A stretch of 64,000 bases of DNA from Kitasatospora xanthocidica (lineage in GTDB: Bacteria > Actinomycetota > Actinomycetes > Streptomycetales > Streptomycetaceae). The stretch covers positions 1 to 64,000 of the forward strand of contig NZ_BNBY01000024.1 in NCBI RefSeq assembly GCF_014656195.1, in the 5' to 3' direction. The notes below the pieces were generated by a model, which saw only the letters and a list, made by a program, of their open reading frames with translations, did no database searches and was not told where the DNA came from. Below, one piece after another: positions 23,958-34,800 of this stretch; position 1 is the stretch's first letter; every line of letters begins with the position of its first letter. A program made the translations under genes and the position numbers.

Positions 23958-24797
23958 GTGCCGGCGGTTCGGCGGATCATGTCGCGCAACGCGCGCTTCC
24001 AGCAGTGGGAATCACTGCTCGGCAACCGCAACAAGCGGACGCGCGCGGGAGAGTTCCTGGTGCAGGGCGTACGTCCGATCTCATTGGCGGTCCAGTACGG
24101 CTGGCCCGTCCGGGCGTTGATCTTCGACTGCAAGCGGAAGCTGTCGCGGTGGGCGGAGGAACTGCTGCGGACGGTCGACGCCGAGCAGATCGCCATGGCT
24201 CCCGAGATGCTGGCGGAGCTGGGGGAGAAGAACGACAGCGCGCCGGAAGTGGTGGCCGTGGTGGAGATGCCGGCCGACGATCTGAGCCGGCTGCAACGGG
24301 CCGACGACAGCTTCCTGGGTGTCCTGTTCGACCGGCCGACCAACCCCGGCAACATCGGCAGCATCATCCGGTCCGCGGACGCCTTCGGTGCGCACGGGCT
24401 CATAGTCTCGGGCCATGCCGCGGACGTGTACGACCCCAGGGCGGTTCGGGCCAGTACGGGATCCCTGTTCGCACTGCCCGCCGTGCGCGTGCCGTCGCCC
24501 GACGACGTGATGGCCTGGGTCGGCGGGCAGCGGGCCGCCGGGCAGCCGATCGCCCTGGTCGGCACCGACGAGAAGGGCGACTGCGACGTCTTCGACTTCG
24601 ACTTCACCCAGCCGGTGCTGCTGCTGATCGGCAACGAGACGTCGGGACTGAGCAACGCCTGGCGGGAGCTGTGCGACCACACGGTCAGCATTCCGATGAG
24701 CGGCTCGGCGAGCTCTCTGAACGCGGCGAACGCCGCGACCGCCGTGCTGTACGAGGCTTCACGGCAGCGGCGCGCCGCCGCGAAGCGCCCGGCCTGA
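23958..24797 (+). CDS. SpoU/TrmH-family RNA 2'-O-methyltransferase
   Basis: 279 residues. The N-terminal RNA-binding part has SRNARFQQWESLLGNRNKR and GEFLVQGVRPISLA. The knotted SPOUT domain carries motif 1 (FDRPTNPGNIGSIIRSADAF), motif 2 (VLLLIGNETSGLSNAW) and motif 3 (IPMSGSASSLNAANAATAVL), all with conserved residues. It transfers methyl from SAM to a ribose 2'-OH in rRNA or tRNA. GTG 23958 has GGGGGG at 23948-23953; ATG 23901 with AGAGG is an alternative adding 19 residues. Some family members give self-resistance to ribosome-targeting antibiotics; nothing here proves that. Confidence 0.88.
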   Translation: MPAVRRIMSRNARFQQWESLLGNRNKRTRAGEFLVQGVRPISLAVQYGWPVRALIFDCKRKLSRWAEELLRTVDAEQIAMAPEMLAELGEKNDSAPEVVAVVEMPADDLSRLQRADDSFLGVLFDRPTNPGNIGSIIRSADAFGAHGLIVSGHAADVYDPRAVRASTGSLFALPAVRVPSPDDVMAWVGGQRAAGQPIALVGTDEKGDCDVFDFDFTQPVLLLIGNETSGLSNAWRELCDHTVSIPMSGSASSLNAANAATAVLYEASRQRRAAAKRPA

Positions 24798-24851
24798 CAT
24801 ACCCCCGTCGGGCCCCGTCGGCCCGACCGAAGCCGTCCTCGAAAAGTCGGG

Positions 24852-24878
24852 TTGACCCACCGTCACCTCTCCTAGCGT
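24852..24878 (+). promoter_or_regulatory. Possible promoter of the serine-hydrolase-like gene
   Basis: TTGACC (24852-24857) and TAGCGT (24873-24878) are separated by only 15 bases, shorter than the usual 17-18. The gene starts 95 bp downstream. Sequence match only. Confidence 0.35.
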
Positions 24879-24973
24879 CGGTCCCGCGGACCTGCGCCGT
24901 CCCGGTGCGTCCCGAGACGCGGAGCCGGCCGGACCGGCCACCCGAGCCGGACCGGCCACCCAAGGAGGAAGAG

Positions 24974-26086
24974 ATGACAGTGAGCGACAGTGCCACGGCA
25001 GGGGCCGGTGCCGGCCTGCCGCCGCCCGAGGGCGCGGTGGCCGGTTTCGTCGAGGCCGCCGCGGCCAGGCTCGGGATCCCCGGTGTCGCCGTCGGGGTGT
25101 GGGCGAACGGCCGGGAGGACTTCGCGTGCCACGGTGTGACGAGTGTCGAGAACCCGCTGCCGGTCACCCGGGACACGGTGTTCCTCCTGGGGGCCGTGAC
25201 GAAGACGTTCACCGCGACCGCGCTGATGTGGCTGGTCGAGGACGGGCTGGTCGACCTCGGCTCGCCGGTGCGCCGCTACCTGCCGGAGCTGCGGCTCGCC
25301 GACGAGCAGGCCGCCGCGCAGATGACCGTGTCGAACCTGCTCGACCACACGGCCGGACTGGACCGGGGCCTGGTCATCGACACCGGGGAAGGTGACGACG
25401 CCCTGGCCGCCGAGGTGGCCCGGCTGACAGACCCGCCGCTCCTGGCAGCACCCGCGGAGCGGGCTTCGCACAGTCAGGCCGGATACAACCTGCTCGGACG
25501 GGTGATCGAGAAGGTCAGCGGGATGCCCTACGAGCAGGCCGTCGCCGAGTTCGTCCTCGACCCCGTGGGGCTCGAAGACTCCCTCTTCGCGCCCGGCGAC
25601 GTGCTGACCCGGCGCTTCGCCGTCGGACACGTCGCCGACGCGGAGGGGAAGCCGGCGGTCTCGCGGCGGTGGAAGGGAACCCGCGCGAACAATCCGGGAG
25701 GGGGCCTGGCCTCCTCGGTCTCGGATCTGTTGTGCTGGGCACGGTTCCATCTCGGAGACGGTCGGACGCGGCGCGGCGAACGCCTGCTTCCCACCGCCTC
25801 GCTGAGGCAGATGCGGGAACCGACCGTCACCGTGCGGTCCAGTGCGCTCGCGGACACGATCGGGACCTGCTGGTTCCTGCGCGATGTCGATCGAGTGCGC
25901 ACCGTCTGGCAGGGCGGCTCGGGCTTCGGACAGTTCGTCGAACTGCTCCTGGTGCCGGAACGCGACTTCGCCGTCGTGTCCGCCTCCAACGCCGGACCGC
26001 ACGGCGTCTCCGCCAACCGTGCCATCGTCCGGTTCGCGCTCGAACACCACCTGGGCCTGGTCGACGCCGGTCTGCGCGGCGCCTGA
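24974..26086 (+). CDS. Beta-lactamase/PBP-like protein with degraded catalytic motifs (probable pseudoenzyme)
   Basis: 370 residues with the overall fold signature of class C beta-lactamase-like serine hydrolases (LGIPGVAVGVWANG, SNLLDHTAGLDRG, QAGYNLLGRVIEKVSGMPYE). The catalytic motifs are altered: the S-x-x-K serine is Ala (LLGAVTKTF, A74), the Y-x-N motif reads H166-S-Q168, and the third motif (usually H-x-G or K-T-G) reads VWQGGSG. Loss of nucleophile, general base and third motif means no normal hydrolysis, although the frame is intact. ATG 24974 follows AAGGAGG. No signal peptide is visible, so it is probably cytoplasmic. It may bind rather than cleave a ligand. Confidence 0.85.
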   Translation: MTVSDSATAGAGAGLPPPEGAVAGFVEAAAARLGIPGVAVGVWANGREDFACHGVTSVENPLPVTRDTVFLLGAVTKTFTATALMWLVEDGLVDLGSPVRRYLPELRLADEQAAAQMTVSNLLDHTAGLDRGLVIDTGEGDDALAAEVARLTDPPLLAAPAERASHSQAGYNLLGRVIEKVSGMPYEQAVAEFVLDPVGLEDSLFAPGDVLTRRFAVGHVADAEGKPAVSRRWKGTRANNPGGGLASSVSDLLCWARFHLGDGRTRRGERLLPTASLRQMREPTVTVRSSALADTIGTCWFLRDVDRVRTVWQGGSGFGQFVELLLVPERDFAVVSASNAGPHGVSANRAIVRFALEHHLGLVDAGLRGA

Positions 26087-26140
26087 AGCCCGTTGCCTGT
26101 TGCCGTTGCCCGTCCATCAACTGCGATTGAAAGCATCATC

Positions 26141-26950
26141 ATGCGAGAAGTTCTGACGTCAGATCAGATCGACCGATTCGTCTCCGAGGGCTTCATCCAC
26201 CTCGAAGAGGCGTTCCCCCGGTCCCTGGCCGATGAGTGCCGGGCGTTCCTGTGGCGCGAGACCGGCCTCGATCCGGACGATCCCGCCGGCTGGACCCAGC
26301 CGGTGGTCAGGCTGTGGGGATACGCGGATGCGCCGTTCCAGCGCGCCGCGACCACCGAGCGCCTGCACGGCGCCTTCGACCAACTGGTCGGCCCGGGCCG
26401 CTGGTTGCCGCGTACCGGGCTGGGCACGTTTCCCATCCGCTTTCCGCATCCCGACGACCCCGGCGACACCGGGTGGCACATGGACGCCAGTTACACGCCC
26501 GAGGGGGAGAGCGGGTACTGGCTCAACCTCCGATCCCGTGAACGGGCGTTGCTGATGCTGTTCCTGTTCTCGGACGTCGACGCCGACCACGGGCCGACCC
26601 GGATCAAGGTCGGCTCGCACCTGGACGTTCCAGCCTTCCTGGAGCCGATGGGCGAACCCGGTGTCGACGGGATGGAGCTCTGCCGGACCATGGACACCGC
26701 GGGCAGGCTCGACGCCCCCGACCGCCCGCTGGCCCATGCCACCGGGCGAGCCGGAGACGTCTACCTCTGCCACCCGTTCCTGATCCACGCCGGCCAGCCC
26801 AACCGCGGCACCCGGCCGAGGTTCCTCGCCCAGCCCCCGCTGCTGTCGGCCGCCCCACTCGACCTCCACCGCGCCGACGGCGCCTACACGCCGGTCGAAC
26901 GCGCGGTGCGGCTCGGACTGACCCGGGCCGGCGGCCCAACGGCCGAGTAA
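26141..26950 (+). CDS. Phytanoyl-CoA dioxygenase (PhyH) family Fe(II)/2-oxoglutarate enzyme
   Basis: 269 residues. The N-terminal TSDQIDRFVSEGFIHLEEAF is the usual PhyH start. The iron-binding His-x-Asp is in GWHMDASYTPEG, and the distal His and 2-oxoglutarate Arg are in HPFLIHAGQPNRGTRPRF. It probably hydroxylates a small organic substrate. ATG 26141 is 54 bp after the serine-hydrolase-like gene with no terminator seen, so the two may be co-transcribed. Substrate unknown; members occur in secondary metabolism and in lipid or small-molecule tailoring. Confidence 0.88.
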   Translation: MREVLTSDQIDRFVSEGFIHLEEAFPRSLADECRAFLWRETGLDPDDPAGWTQPVVRLWGYADAPFQRAATTERLHGAFDQLVGPGRWLPRTGLGTFPIRFPHPDDPGDTGWHMDASYTPEGESGYWLNLRSRERALLMLFLFSDVDADHGPTRIKVGSHLDVPAFLEPMGEPGVDGMELCRTMDTAGRLDAPDRPLAHATGRAGDVYLCHPFLIHAGQPNRGTRPRFLAQPPLLSAAPLDLHRADGAYTPVERAVRLGLTRAGGPTAE

Positions 26951-27059
26951 GGGGGACGGCGCCGGCGAAGCTGATCCCGTGTGTGAGGATCAGGCCTGTG
27001 CACCCGTGGACGGTGCTTGCCTGCGAGATCACCCGCAGGGGGAGTGGGAGGTGCTGGAG

Positions 27060-27371
27060 ATGTCCGTCGGGGGAACCGCGCGGTTGCTGGTCACCAACGA
27101 CGGTGAAGCGCCGCTGGAGTTGACCGTGGAGCCCTGGGCGGACACCTACCAGATCCAGCCGCAGCAGACCTGCGTCGTTGTCACCCACGCACCGGCGGCG
27201 GACGGTTCCTGGTCCGGGACGTCGCGCGGGGACGAACCCTTCCAGGTCGTGCACCGGCCGGATTCGGTGACCGTGTGGGTCAACGGTCATTGCTTCCACC
27301 TCACCGACGTTGCGGGCCATGCGATCGACGCGGCCGACTGGCAGTGCCCGGCTCGGGGCGCGGCCTCCTGA
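27060..27371 (+). CDS. Hypothetical protein, probable small beta-sandwich
   Basis: 103 residues from ATG 27060 (GGGAGG at 27046-27051). GTG 27051 and GTG 26979 are in-frame alternatives giving up to 130 residues. Alternating hydrophobic strands (TARLLVTNDGEAPLELTVEP, TCVVVTHAP, SVTVWVNGHCFHLTD) suggest an all-beta fold. I do not recognise a family. It stands alone between the PhyH gene and convergent minus-strand genes. Confidence 0.6.
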   Translation: MSVGGTARLLVTNDGEAPLELTVEPWADTYQIQPQQTCVVVTHAPAADGSWSGTSRGDEPFQVVHRPDSVTVWVNGHCFHLTDVAGHAIDAADWQCPARGAAS

Positions 27372-27440
27372 AGGCGCGCGCGGGCGACGGTACGTCGGCG
27401 GAGGCGACGCCCACCACTCGGTAGGCTATGGCTACAACCA

Positions 27441-27773
27441 CTAAGCCAACTGGGAGAGTTCAGCACATGCGGCGAGCGTGAGGGAGAGCCTGTCCTCGTG
27501 GCTCGTCAGGTGCATGGACATCTTGATCCGCCGGGTGCCGGCGTCGGTGTCGACGGCGCTCGGGTCGTGCTGGACGATCGGCGTCGGGGGCCCGTCGTCC
27601 AGCACCCGGTGCACGGCCGTGGCCGCGGCGACCAGCGTGATCGCGCCCGAGGCGAACAGGCCGAGTCTGCGTCCCAGGTATTCGTGGGCCGACTGGAAGG
27701 AGTCCGCGCGCAGGGACGCGGCCTGGCCCATCAGGACGAGGAACTCCACGCGAGCCCGGGCCACCGAAATCAT
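27441..27773 (-). CDS. Hypothetical protein with one membrane segment
   Basis: 110 residues with strongly GC-biased third positions, so the frame looks coding. An N-terminal helix (ARVEFLVLMGQAASLRADSF) and SAHEYLGRRLGLFASGAITLV, then AAATAVHRVL, give one hydrophobic stretch at about 35-55, loosely like the membrane part of SLATT-type proteins; a hydrophilic tail follows. The start is uncertain: no Shine-Dalgarno precedes ATG 27773 and the frame stays open upstream. It lies downstream of the 254-residue gene at 27852 on the same strand, with a 78-bp gap. Confidence 0.5.
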   Translation of the reverse strand: MISVARARVEFLVLMGQAASLRADSFQSAHEYLGRRLGLFASGAITLVAAATAVHRVLDDGPPTPIVQHDPSAVDTDAGTRRIKMSMHLTSHEDRLSLTLAACAELSQLA

Positions 27774-27851
27774 CTTCGTTCTCGAAGGCGTACTGGAAGT
27801 CGGCTTCTGACGCCCCCTTCTGCCACCGTCCGTACGGGGTGATGCGCGGCG

Positions 27852-28616
27852 TCAGTAGTGGAAGCGGAGCCGGATCACCAGGCAGTCGCCCGGCAGGGTC
27901 TCCAGGTAGTCGTCCGCGAACCGGTGGTAGTCGCCGGACCGGCCGAGTTCCCGGCCCCAGTCCTCGACGGTGCCGTCGATCCACTGACCGTTCAGGAGCA
28001 GCAGGTAGTTCGTCGGGATGACCTGTGCCGTCTCGCGGCGGACGAACTCCGCCGGGTCGCCGCGGAAGTGGTGGAGCGGGTCGGTCAGGCGCGGGAAGAG
28101 GCCGCAGACCTCGGGCGAGTCGTTGGCCGCGCTGATCAGCGGCTGCTCGTAGTAGTCGGCGCGGGCTCGGGCGACGGGGTAGGCGGCGAGGTCCCGGCGG
28201 GCGCGTTCGGCGAAGGTGTCGAACGGCAGGGCCGGCGGGAAGCCCGCGGCGAACGTCTGCCATGCCCGCAGGCGTTCGGCGGCGCGCGCGGCCACGGGGG
28301 CCCGGGCGGCGTCGAAGTCGAGGAGGGCGCGCGGGCCGCCGTCCCACCGCGAGGGGGTCCGCTGCCGGGGGGTGCCGTTCGGCAGGGTCGGGTTGAAGAT
28401 CAGGCGGGGGTCCGCCTCGTCGGCGGGGGAGACGGGGAACCCGTCGCCGTCGTGCCCGCCGTAGATGTCCCATACATCCCATTTCCCCTGCCAGGCGGGG
28501 CCGCCGGGCTGCGCCTCGTAGTCGTAGTCGTAGGGCGCCATGGCGGCTCCGATCGCCGCCGTGACCTCGTCCGGCGGGGTCGGGGGGAGGCAGACGGTCA
28601 GGAGATCACGAGCCAT
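27852..28616 (-). CDS. Hypothetical protein downstream of the RHS toxin
   Basis: A 254-residue, Trp- and acid-rich cytoplasmic protein (PYDYDYEAQPGGPAWQGKW, DVWDIYGGHDGDGFP, TVEDWGRELGRSGDYHRFAD). No family recognised; the style resembles phage- or conflict-associated hypothetical proteins of streptomycetes. It is the first gene after the RHS gene on the same strand, 222 bp away, which makes it a positional candidate for an immunity protein. A strong hairpin between the two argues for separate transcription, though. No enzyme motif seen. Confidence 0.7.
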   Translation of the reverse strand: MARDLLTVCLPPTPPDEVTAAIGAAMAPYDYDYEAQPGGPAWQGKWDVWDIYGGHDGDGFPVSPADEADPRLIFNPTLPNGTPRQRTPSRWDGGPRALLDFDAARAPVAARAAERLRAWQTFAAGFPPALPFDTFAERARRDLAAYPVARARADYYEQPLISAANDSPEVCGLFPRLTDPLHHFRGDPAEFVRRETAQVIPTNYLLLLNGQWIDGTVEDWGRELGRSGDYHRFADDYLETLPGDCLVIRLRFHY

Positions 28617-28750
28617 GGTGCGCGCCTAAGGGGGAGGGGATGAGTGCGTGAGGTCTGGGGACCGACGGATACGACCAGGTGATCCTACTGATGCGGACCT
28701 GCTGAGGAAGGACGGGGAGGGCGGAGAGAAGGGGACGGGGGAAGGCAGTC

Positions 28751-28799
28751 GGCCCCGGGCCGGCCCGCGCCGATGAGGCGGCGGGCCGGCCCGGGGGCC
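28751..28799 (-). terminator. Terminator after the RHS gene
   Basis: The 18-base arm at 28751-28768 (GGCCCCGGGCCGGCCCGC) pairs with 28781-28799 with a single bulged G, around a 12-base loop. It lies 40 bp past the RHS stop. The remaining gap (28617-28750) holds no gene that I can see. Confidence 0.7.
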
Positions 28800-28838
28800 G
28801 GGATCCGGCGGTTCAGCCGGTCCGGCTGCTGTGGCGTG

Positions 28839-31800
28839 CTACGCCATCGGCTGCTGCTGGGGAAGGATCATCTCGCGTGAGCCGCCGAAGTCGAACGGGT
28901 CGAAGATATTCTGCAGGGTCAGGTCGATTCCCCTCTCCCAGCCGTAGTCGTGGATGTCGTCCTTGGCCTGCATCACCGTCAACGGCGTCGTGATGACGGT
29001 GAGCACCGGAATCCGGCCGAGGATCCCGAGACGGCCGCCCTTGGGCGCCCCCGGCTTCGGAGCCGCCGCCGGCGGCTTCGGCGGGGTGACGCTGACCTTC
29101 ACCGAACGGCGGCTGTCGAACGACCCGTCCGCGGTGATGATCCGGACGTTCTGGTTCCCGGCGAAGTGGTCGGCGATCTGCTTGGCCTGGTCGGCGTCCT
29201 GGGCGACGAAGACGACGTTTCCGGCCTGGGCCTTCTTGTTGACGTCCAGCTTGTTGGTGATGGTGTCGATGCCGCCCTGGACGTACTTCCCGCCGGTCGC
29301 GTCCACCGACTCGACGCCGACGATCTTGCCGTTGCGCCAGGTGACCTTGATGAAGTCGGACGTGGTGCCGAGGGGCACGCTGTTCCCGTTCGCGTCCAGG
29401 ATGGTGTTCTTCTGGATGATCGGATTGTTCTCGTCCTGCACCAGGTACCGCACGCCGCTGCCCGTCTTCGACCCGTCGTACCAGTTGCCGGAGTCCTTCA
29501 GGTCGTTGTTCATGGTGTGGTAGGCGATGCCCTCGGTCGGGTTCTTGCTGAAGTCCTCGGTCTCGGCCAGCACGTGCGGCACGCCGTAGCCGTCCCAGAT
29601 GACGTTCTTGCCCTCCTGGACGCCTTGCTGGTAGGCGTTCGACGGCCGGAGGTGGTTGCCCTGGCAGTCGTCCGCGTGCGTTCGGCAGTAGTCGCGCTCG
29701 TCGGGGTCGAACAGTCCGCTCGGGTCGCTGCGGTTGAGCGGGCTGCTGTGGGCGTAGGCGTAGCCGTTGAGCGACTGGGGGTCGTTCTCGGCGAAGACCG
29801 GGTCGATGCTGATGAACCGGCCGGTGGCGGGGTCGTAGTCACGGGCCCCGAGGTGGACGAGTCCGGTGGGCTCGTTGGTGCCGCCGACGAAGCCGCGGCT
29901 GCCCGCCCAGGTGGCCGGGGCCGCGCCGCGGGCCGCGCCGAACGGGGTGGTCCGCCGGACGGCGGCCGCCCCGGTGACGGCGTCGATGTTGAGCGTCGCC
30001 GTGCCGTGGTGGTCGCCGACCTGGAAGGTGACCTTGTTGTCGTCGGTGCGCAGCGCGGTCGCGCCGCCCAGCTGGTAGTAGCGGACCGCGGTGGGCTTGG
30101 CCGCGCCCTTGGCCAGGGTGAGCTCGGTGTTGCCGAGGTTGAGGGTCCACTTCTCGCCGGCCGGGGCGGCCGTGTCGAGGTTGTGCGTGAGCAGGCGGTT
30201 GCCGACCGCGTCGTACAGGTAGTCGGTGGTCCTCGTGGTGGTGCCGGTGGTGGTGCCGACCGTGGTCTTCACGGTGTCGGTGACCTTGTCCAGCTTCCCC
30301 TCGGAGTTCCACACCAGCACCTGGTCGCTGGTCTGGTTGCCGGAGGGCTTGAGGTGGCGGCCCACGGTGTTGCCGGATGCGTCGTAGTCGTAGGACTCGA
30401 CGGCCGGGGTGCCGACCGGGCCCACGGCCGTGCTGGTGCTGCCCAGGGCGTGCGGACGGGTGCCGGTCGCCGCCGGGTACGCGTAGCCGGTCGTGGTGTC
30501 GAGGGTGGGGTTGCCCTTGGGGTCGTGCCGGGTCTCACCGGCCCGGGTGCCGTTGGTGTTGTAGGTGTAGCTGTTCCAGTACGGGGCCGGGCCGCCGAGC
30601 GACGCGCCGTCGGGGGCCGACGGGCAGCCGGTTCCGGAGGGCGTGAACGCCTCGGTGAGGCGGACCTGGTAGTCGTACTGGAAGCACTGCCGGTCGACGC
30701 CCGCGGGCGTGCTGTCGGTCAGCGAGGTGATGTTGCCGGCCTGGTCGTACGTGTAGGCCGCGGCCCGCAGCGCGCCGGTGACGCCGTACTCGTCGGTGCG
30801 GCTGGCGGCGAGGCGCTGGGTGCCCCACTCGTAGGAGTTGGTGACGTAGACGTCCTTGCCCGGGGTGCCCGCGTTCAGGGTGGACTGCAGCGGCTTGCCG
30901 GTCAGGCTGAAGGTCTGGCCGGTCTGGTAGCTGCTGAGCCCGGAGACCGCCGTCGCCCGGTGGAGCTGGTCGTAGGTGAAGGCCAGTGACTCGGCGGGGA
31001 GGTTGCCCGCCGCCGGGTAGGAGACGGACTGGGGCAGGCCGTCGAGCCGGTAGATCGCGCCGGTGACGTAGGTGCCGGCGAGCGCCTCCTGTCCGGGGAC
31101 GGACGGGACGGTGACCGTGGTGCGGGTCGCCCGGCCCAGCGGGTCGTAGAGCGAGTAGGCGGTCTTGTACTGGTAGGTGGTGCCGTTGACGGTGGCGTAG
31201 CGGGTCGTCGAGGAGAGCATCCCCTTGTTGCCCGTCGGGTCCCACACCGTGGAGGTCGTCAGCGGGCCGGTGACGGAGCCGTCGTGGGTCTCCACCGGGC
31301 GGGACATGTTGTCGTAGACGGTGGTGACGGTCCTGCCGCGGCCGTCGGTGGTGCTGACCATCTCCGCGCGGTCGTTGAAGACCTTGAGGGTGGTCCCGGA
31401 GTCGGGGTCGACGGTCTTGGTCTGCCGGCCGCGCTGGTCGTACAGCCAGGTCCAGGCGGTGCCGGCCGGGTCGGTCAGCCTGGTGAGGTGGCCGGCCGGG
31501 TCGTAGGCGTAGCCGGTGGCGTCGTAGCCGGTGAGGGTCCGGTCCTTGTACTGGCGGACCTCGGTGGTGTGCCCGGCCGCGTCCGCGATGGTCGTGGTCG
31601 GGACCGCCCCGGCGGGCGGGACGACGGTGACCCGGTCGCCGCCGTACTCGGTGGTCGTGGTGGACAGCGGGGTGCCGACCCCGTTGCCGGCCAGCACCGT
31701 GGACGTCACCACGCGGCCGAGGCCGTCGAAGGTCTTCGCGGTCTGGGTCTCGACACCGGTGGCGTCCTCGACCTTGAACAGGGTCGTGCTCGGGGCGCCG

Positions 31801-34800
31801 GTGGCGTAGTACGGCGTGTAGGCGAGGGCGGCCTGGCCGCGTTCGTCGTAGAAGCTGTCGCTGAGGATGCGGCCGCCGTTGTCACCGGGTGCCTGGGTCT
31901 GGCGCACCCGGCCCATGCCGTCGTACAGCGTGTACGCGGTGTCCTGGGAGCCGTCGGCGTTCAGGGTCAGCGTCGCGACGGAGGTGATCCTGCCGTCGGC
32001 GATGTCGTAGCCGAACTGGTGGTTCGGCGACTGGCCGGTGCTCTTGGCGCGGTTGGGCAGCCAGACCTTCAGGATCCGGCCGAGGCCGTCGTACTGCAGG
32101 TCGGTGCGGCGGTTGTTGGCGTCGATCGTGTCGGCGGTCAGGCCGCGGACGGGCTCGTAGTCGGTCGTGACGGTGTGCGCGGTGGCGCTGTTGCCGGCGA
32201 CGGACGGGGCGCCGGTGGTCTTCGACTGCGCCGGCCGGCCGGCCGCCGGGGTGTAGACCGTCGTGGTGGTCCGGGCGAGCGGAGTCGCCGTGCTGACCGG
32301 CGCGGTGGCCCCGGTGAGGTCGTAGACCGTGCTGACGGCGAGTTCGGTGCTGGTCAGCGTCCGCCCGTAGCCGTCGAAGGCGGCGGTGTTGCCGAGGTAG
32401 GTGGCGCTGTTGCCGGTACGGGACTTGAGCGTCTCCGTCCGCGTGACGTCGCCCTTGGTGGGGGCGACGCCGTGGGCCTGGCCGTCGAAACTCACCCGGG
32501 TGTCGGCCAGGACGGCCGAGGTGCCGTCAGGCTGCGTGTCCCGGTTGACGTTCGCCGAGCAGTTCGCGGCGACGGTCTCGGTGCGGACCGCGGCCGCCAG
32601 GATCCAGGCCGGGGCGTTGTCCGCGTAAGTGATCCGGGTGCACTTGTCGTCCGTGCCGCTCGCGACGTCACCCAGGTCCTCGGACTGGGTGGTGCGGCCG
32701 TAGTCGTCGACGGTGGTGCTGCTGCGCACCTCGCGCCAGGAGTTCCCGGCGCCCTTGTCCAGCGAGGTGAAGGAGCGCCGGACCGACGTGCCGGTCAGGT
32801 TGGCCGTGGTGGTGCCCCAGTCGCGGACGCGCTTGGCGGTCTCCTTCTTCCACGGCGTGTTGACGTTCTTGCCGAGGACCTTGCCGCCCGGCCCGTCGTA
32901 CTGCTCGACGCGGTACTCGAAGCCGGCCCACGCGTTGTCGTCGGTGAGGGTGGTGCCCTGGCCGTCGTCGACGGTCACCGTGCGCTTGCTGTTCTTGTCG
33001 GCCGGGTCGGAGCGGTCGCCGTCCATGCCGCGCAGGAAGTAGTGGTCGGCCTGGGTGGACATGCCGGTGACGCCGCCGGTCTCCACCCGGGTGCGGGCGT
33101 AGCCGCGCCACTGGGACCAGGTCTTGAGCTTCTCCCGAGTCAGCCCGTCCTCGTCGTCGTAGTGCCAGGCGGCGTCGCCGAGGTAGGTGTAGTGGGTGAC
33201 CATGTCGGGTGCGCCGCCGGTGCGGTCGGTGGCGATGACCGACTCGACCACGTACTTGTTGAACCACTCGGTGGTCACCGGCACGTCGTTGGTCGGCTGG
33301 TACTGCTGCGGGAAGCAGCGGGTGGTGTTGGTCTGCGGGGTGGGCAGTGCGTTCCAGTCGCAGGCCGGCGCCGAGTAGTTGACGTCGATCTGGCCGCCGA
33401 GCTCGTCGGTGACGGTGCCCAGGCGCTGCTTGACGAACGGCATGCGGCCGTCACCGACCTTGTCGAGCCGGTTGGCCAGCTGCTTGTAGGCGAAGGTGGT
33501 CTTCGGCAGCGCGACGGAGGGGGTGGCGGAGGAGCCGGTGTGCTTGATCGAGTCCAGCAGGAGCTGGTAGTCGAAGTCGGCGGTGCCCCACTTGTGGGTC
33601 AGGTCCCAGGTGTCGACGGCGGCGTAACTACCGTCGGTCTGCAGGGTCTTGGCCACGACCTGGGTGAGGCGGGTGCGGGTGAAGAACGTCGGCGAGAACT
33701 GGCCGGTGCAGTCGGTGCCGTCCTTGCAGTTCTGGTCCCACGGGGTGTCGTACCAGTACTGGCGGTTGGCGTCGATCTTCGCCGGGTCGCAGAGCGCGGC
33801 GTTGGTCTCCAGGCAGCGCTCGGCGGTGCCGAACTCGACCCGGCCCATCGGCTTGACGGTGGCCGAGTAGAGGTCGCCCTGCTGCTGGCCGTACTCGACG
33901 TGCTCCAGCCGGCCGCCCCGGACGTACGGGGTGCGGTCGGTGGCCTTCAGGTTGCGGCCGTAGTTGTTGGTCTCGGGGGTGTACCAGTAGGTGATGTCGT
34001 TGCCGTGGGTGTCGACCACCAGGTCGAGGTTCCACCGCCAGCCCTGCTGGCACCAGGAGGACGCGAAGTCGGCGCCGTTGCACGGCTCTCCGGCGTTGTT
34101 GCCGAACACCGGGACGGTGTAGACGGACTTGGTCTCCGGCTTGCCCGCGCTCCAGTTCGGCAGCCGGTTGTAGCCGAAGTAGTAGCTGGTGCCGTCCGTG
34201 GTGGTGGCGCGGAAGTACTCGCCGTCGTTGTCGCCGTTGCCGCGGTTGGTGTCGCGAACCCTGGTGACCTTGGTGTTGTCGTCGCCCTCGATGCGCCACT
34301 CGTCGTTGGAGACCGGGATCAGCTCTCCGGAGTGGCCGGCGAAGCTGATGGTGGCGTTGTCGGTCGCCCAGCACTGGTCGCCGGACTCCGAACCGTTGGT
34401 CTTCGGCGCGCCGTCGTCGGCACAGGGCTTGTAGCCGCGTTCCACGAAGCCGGGGGAGAGGTCGAAACCGTCACCCGCCCAGGAGGCCTGGTTGTTGCTG
34501 TTCGCGGTGCGGCCGTCGATCCGGCCGGAGTTGTACGACAGGCCGAGCTTGGGGGTCAGCCCGCCGGGCATCGGAGTGAGCGGCATGTCGTACGACCAGC
34601 TGAACGAGCCGCTGTTCAGCGCGGTCGACCAGGTCGACGCCGAGGACAACGGGGTCGCCTTGTAGGTGCCGCTCGGGCCGCCGCTGCCGGTCGTGGCGGC
34701 CACCACCATCGCCCCCGGAGCCGACGCCAGCCGCATCGACCCGGCCGGGGCCGCGGTCAGGGCGTCCGCGGCCACCGTCTGCCGCTCCGGGTCGTTGCCG

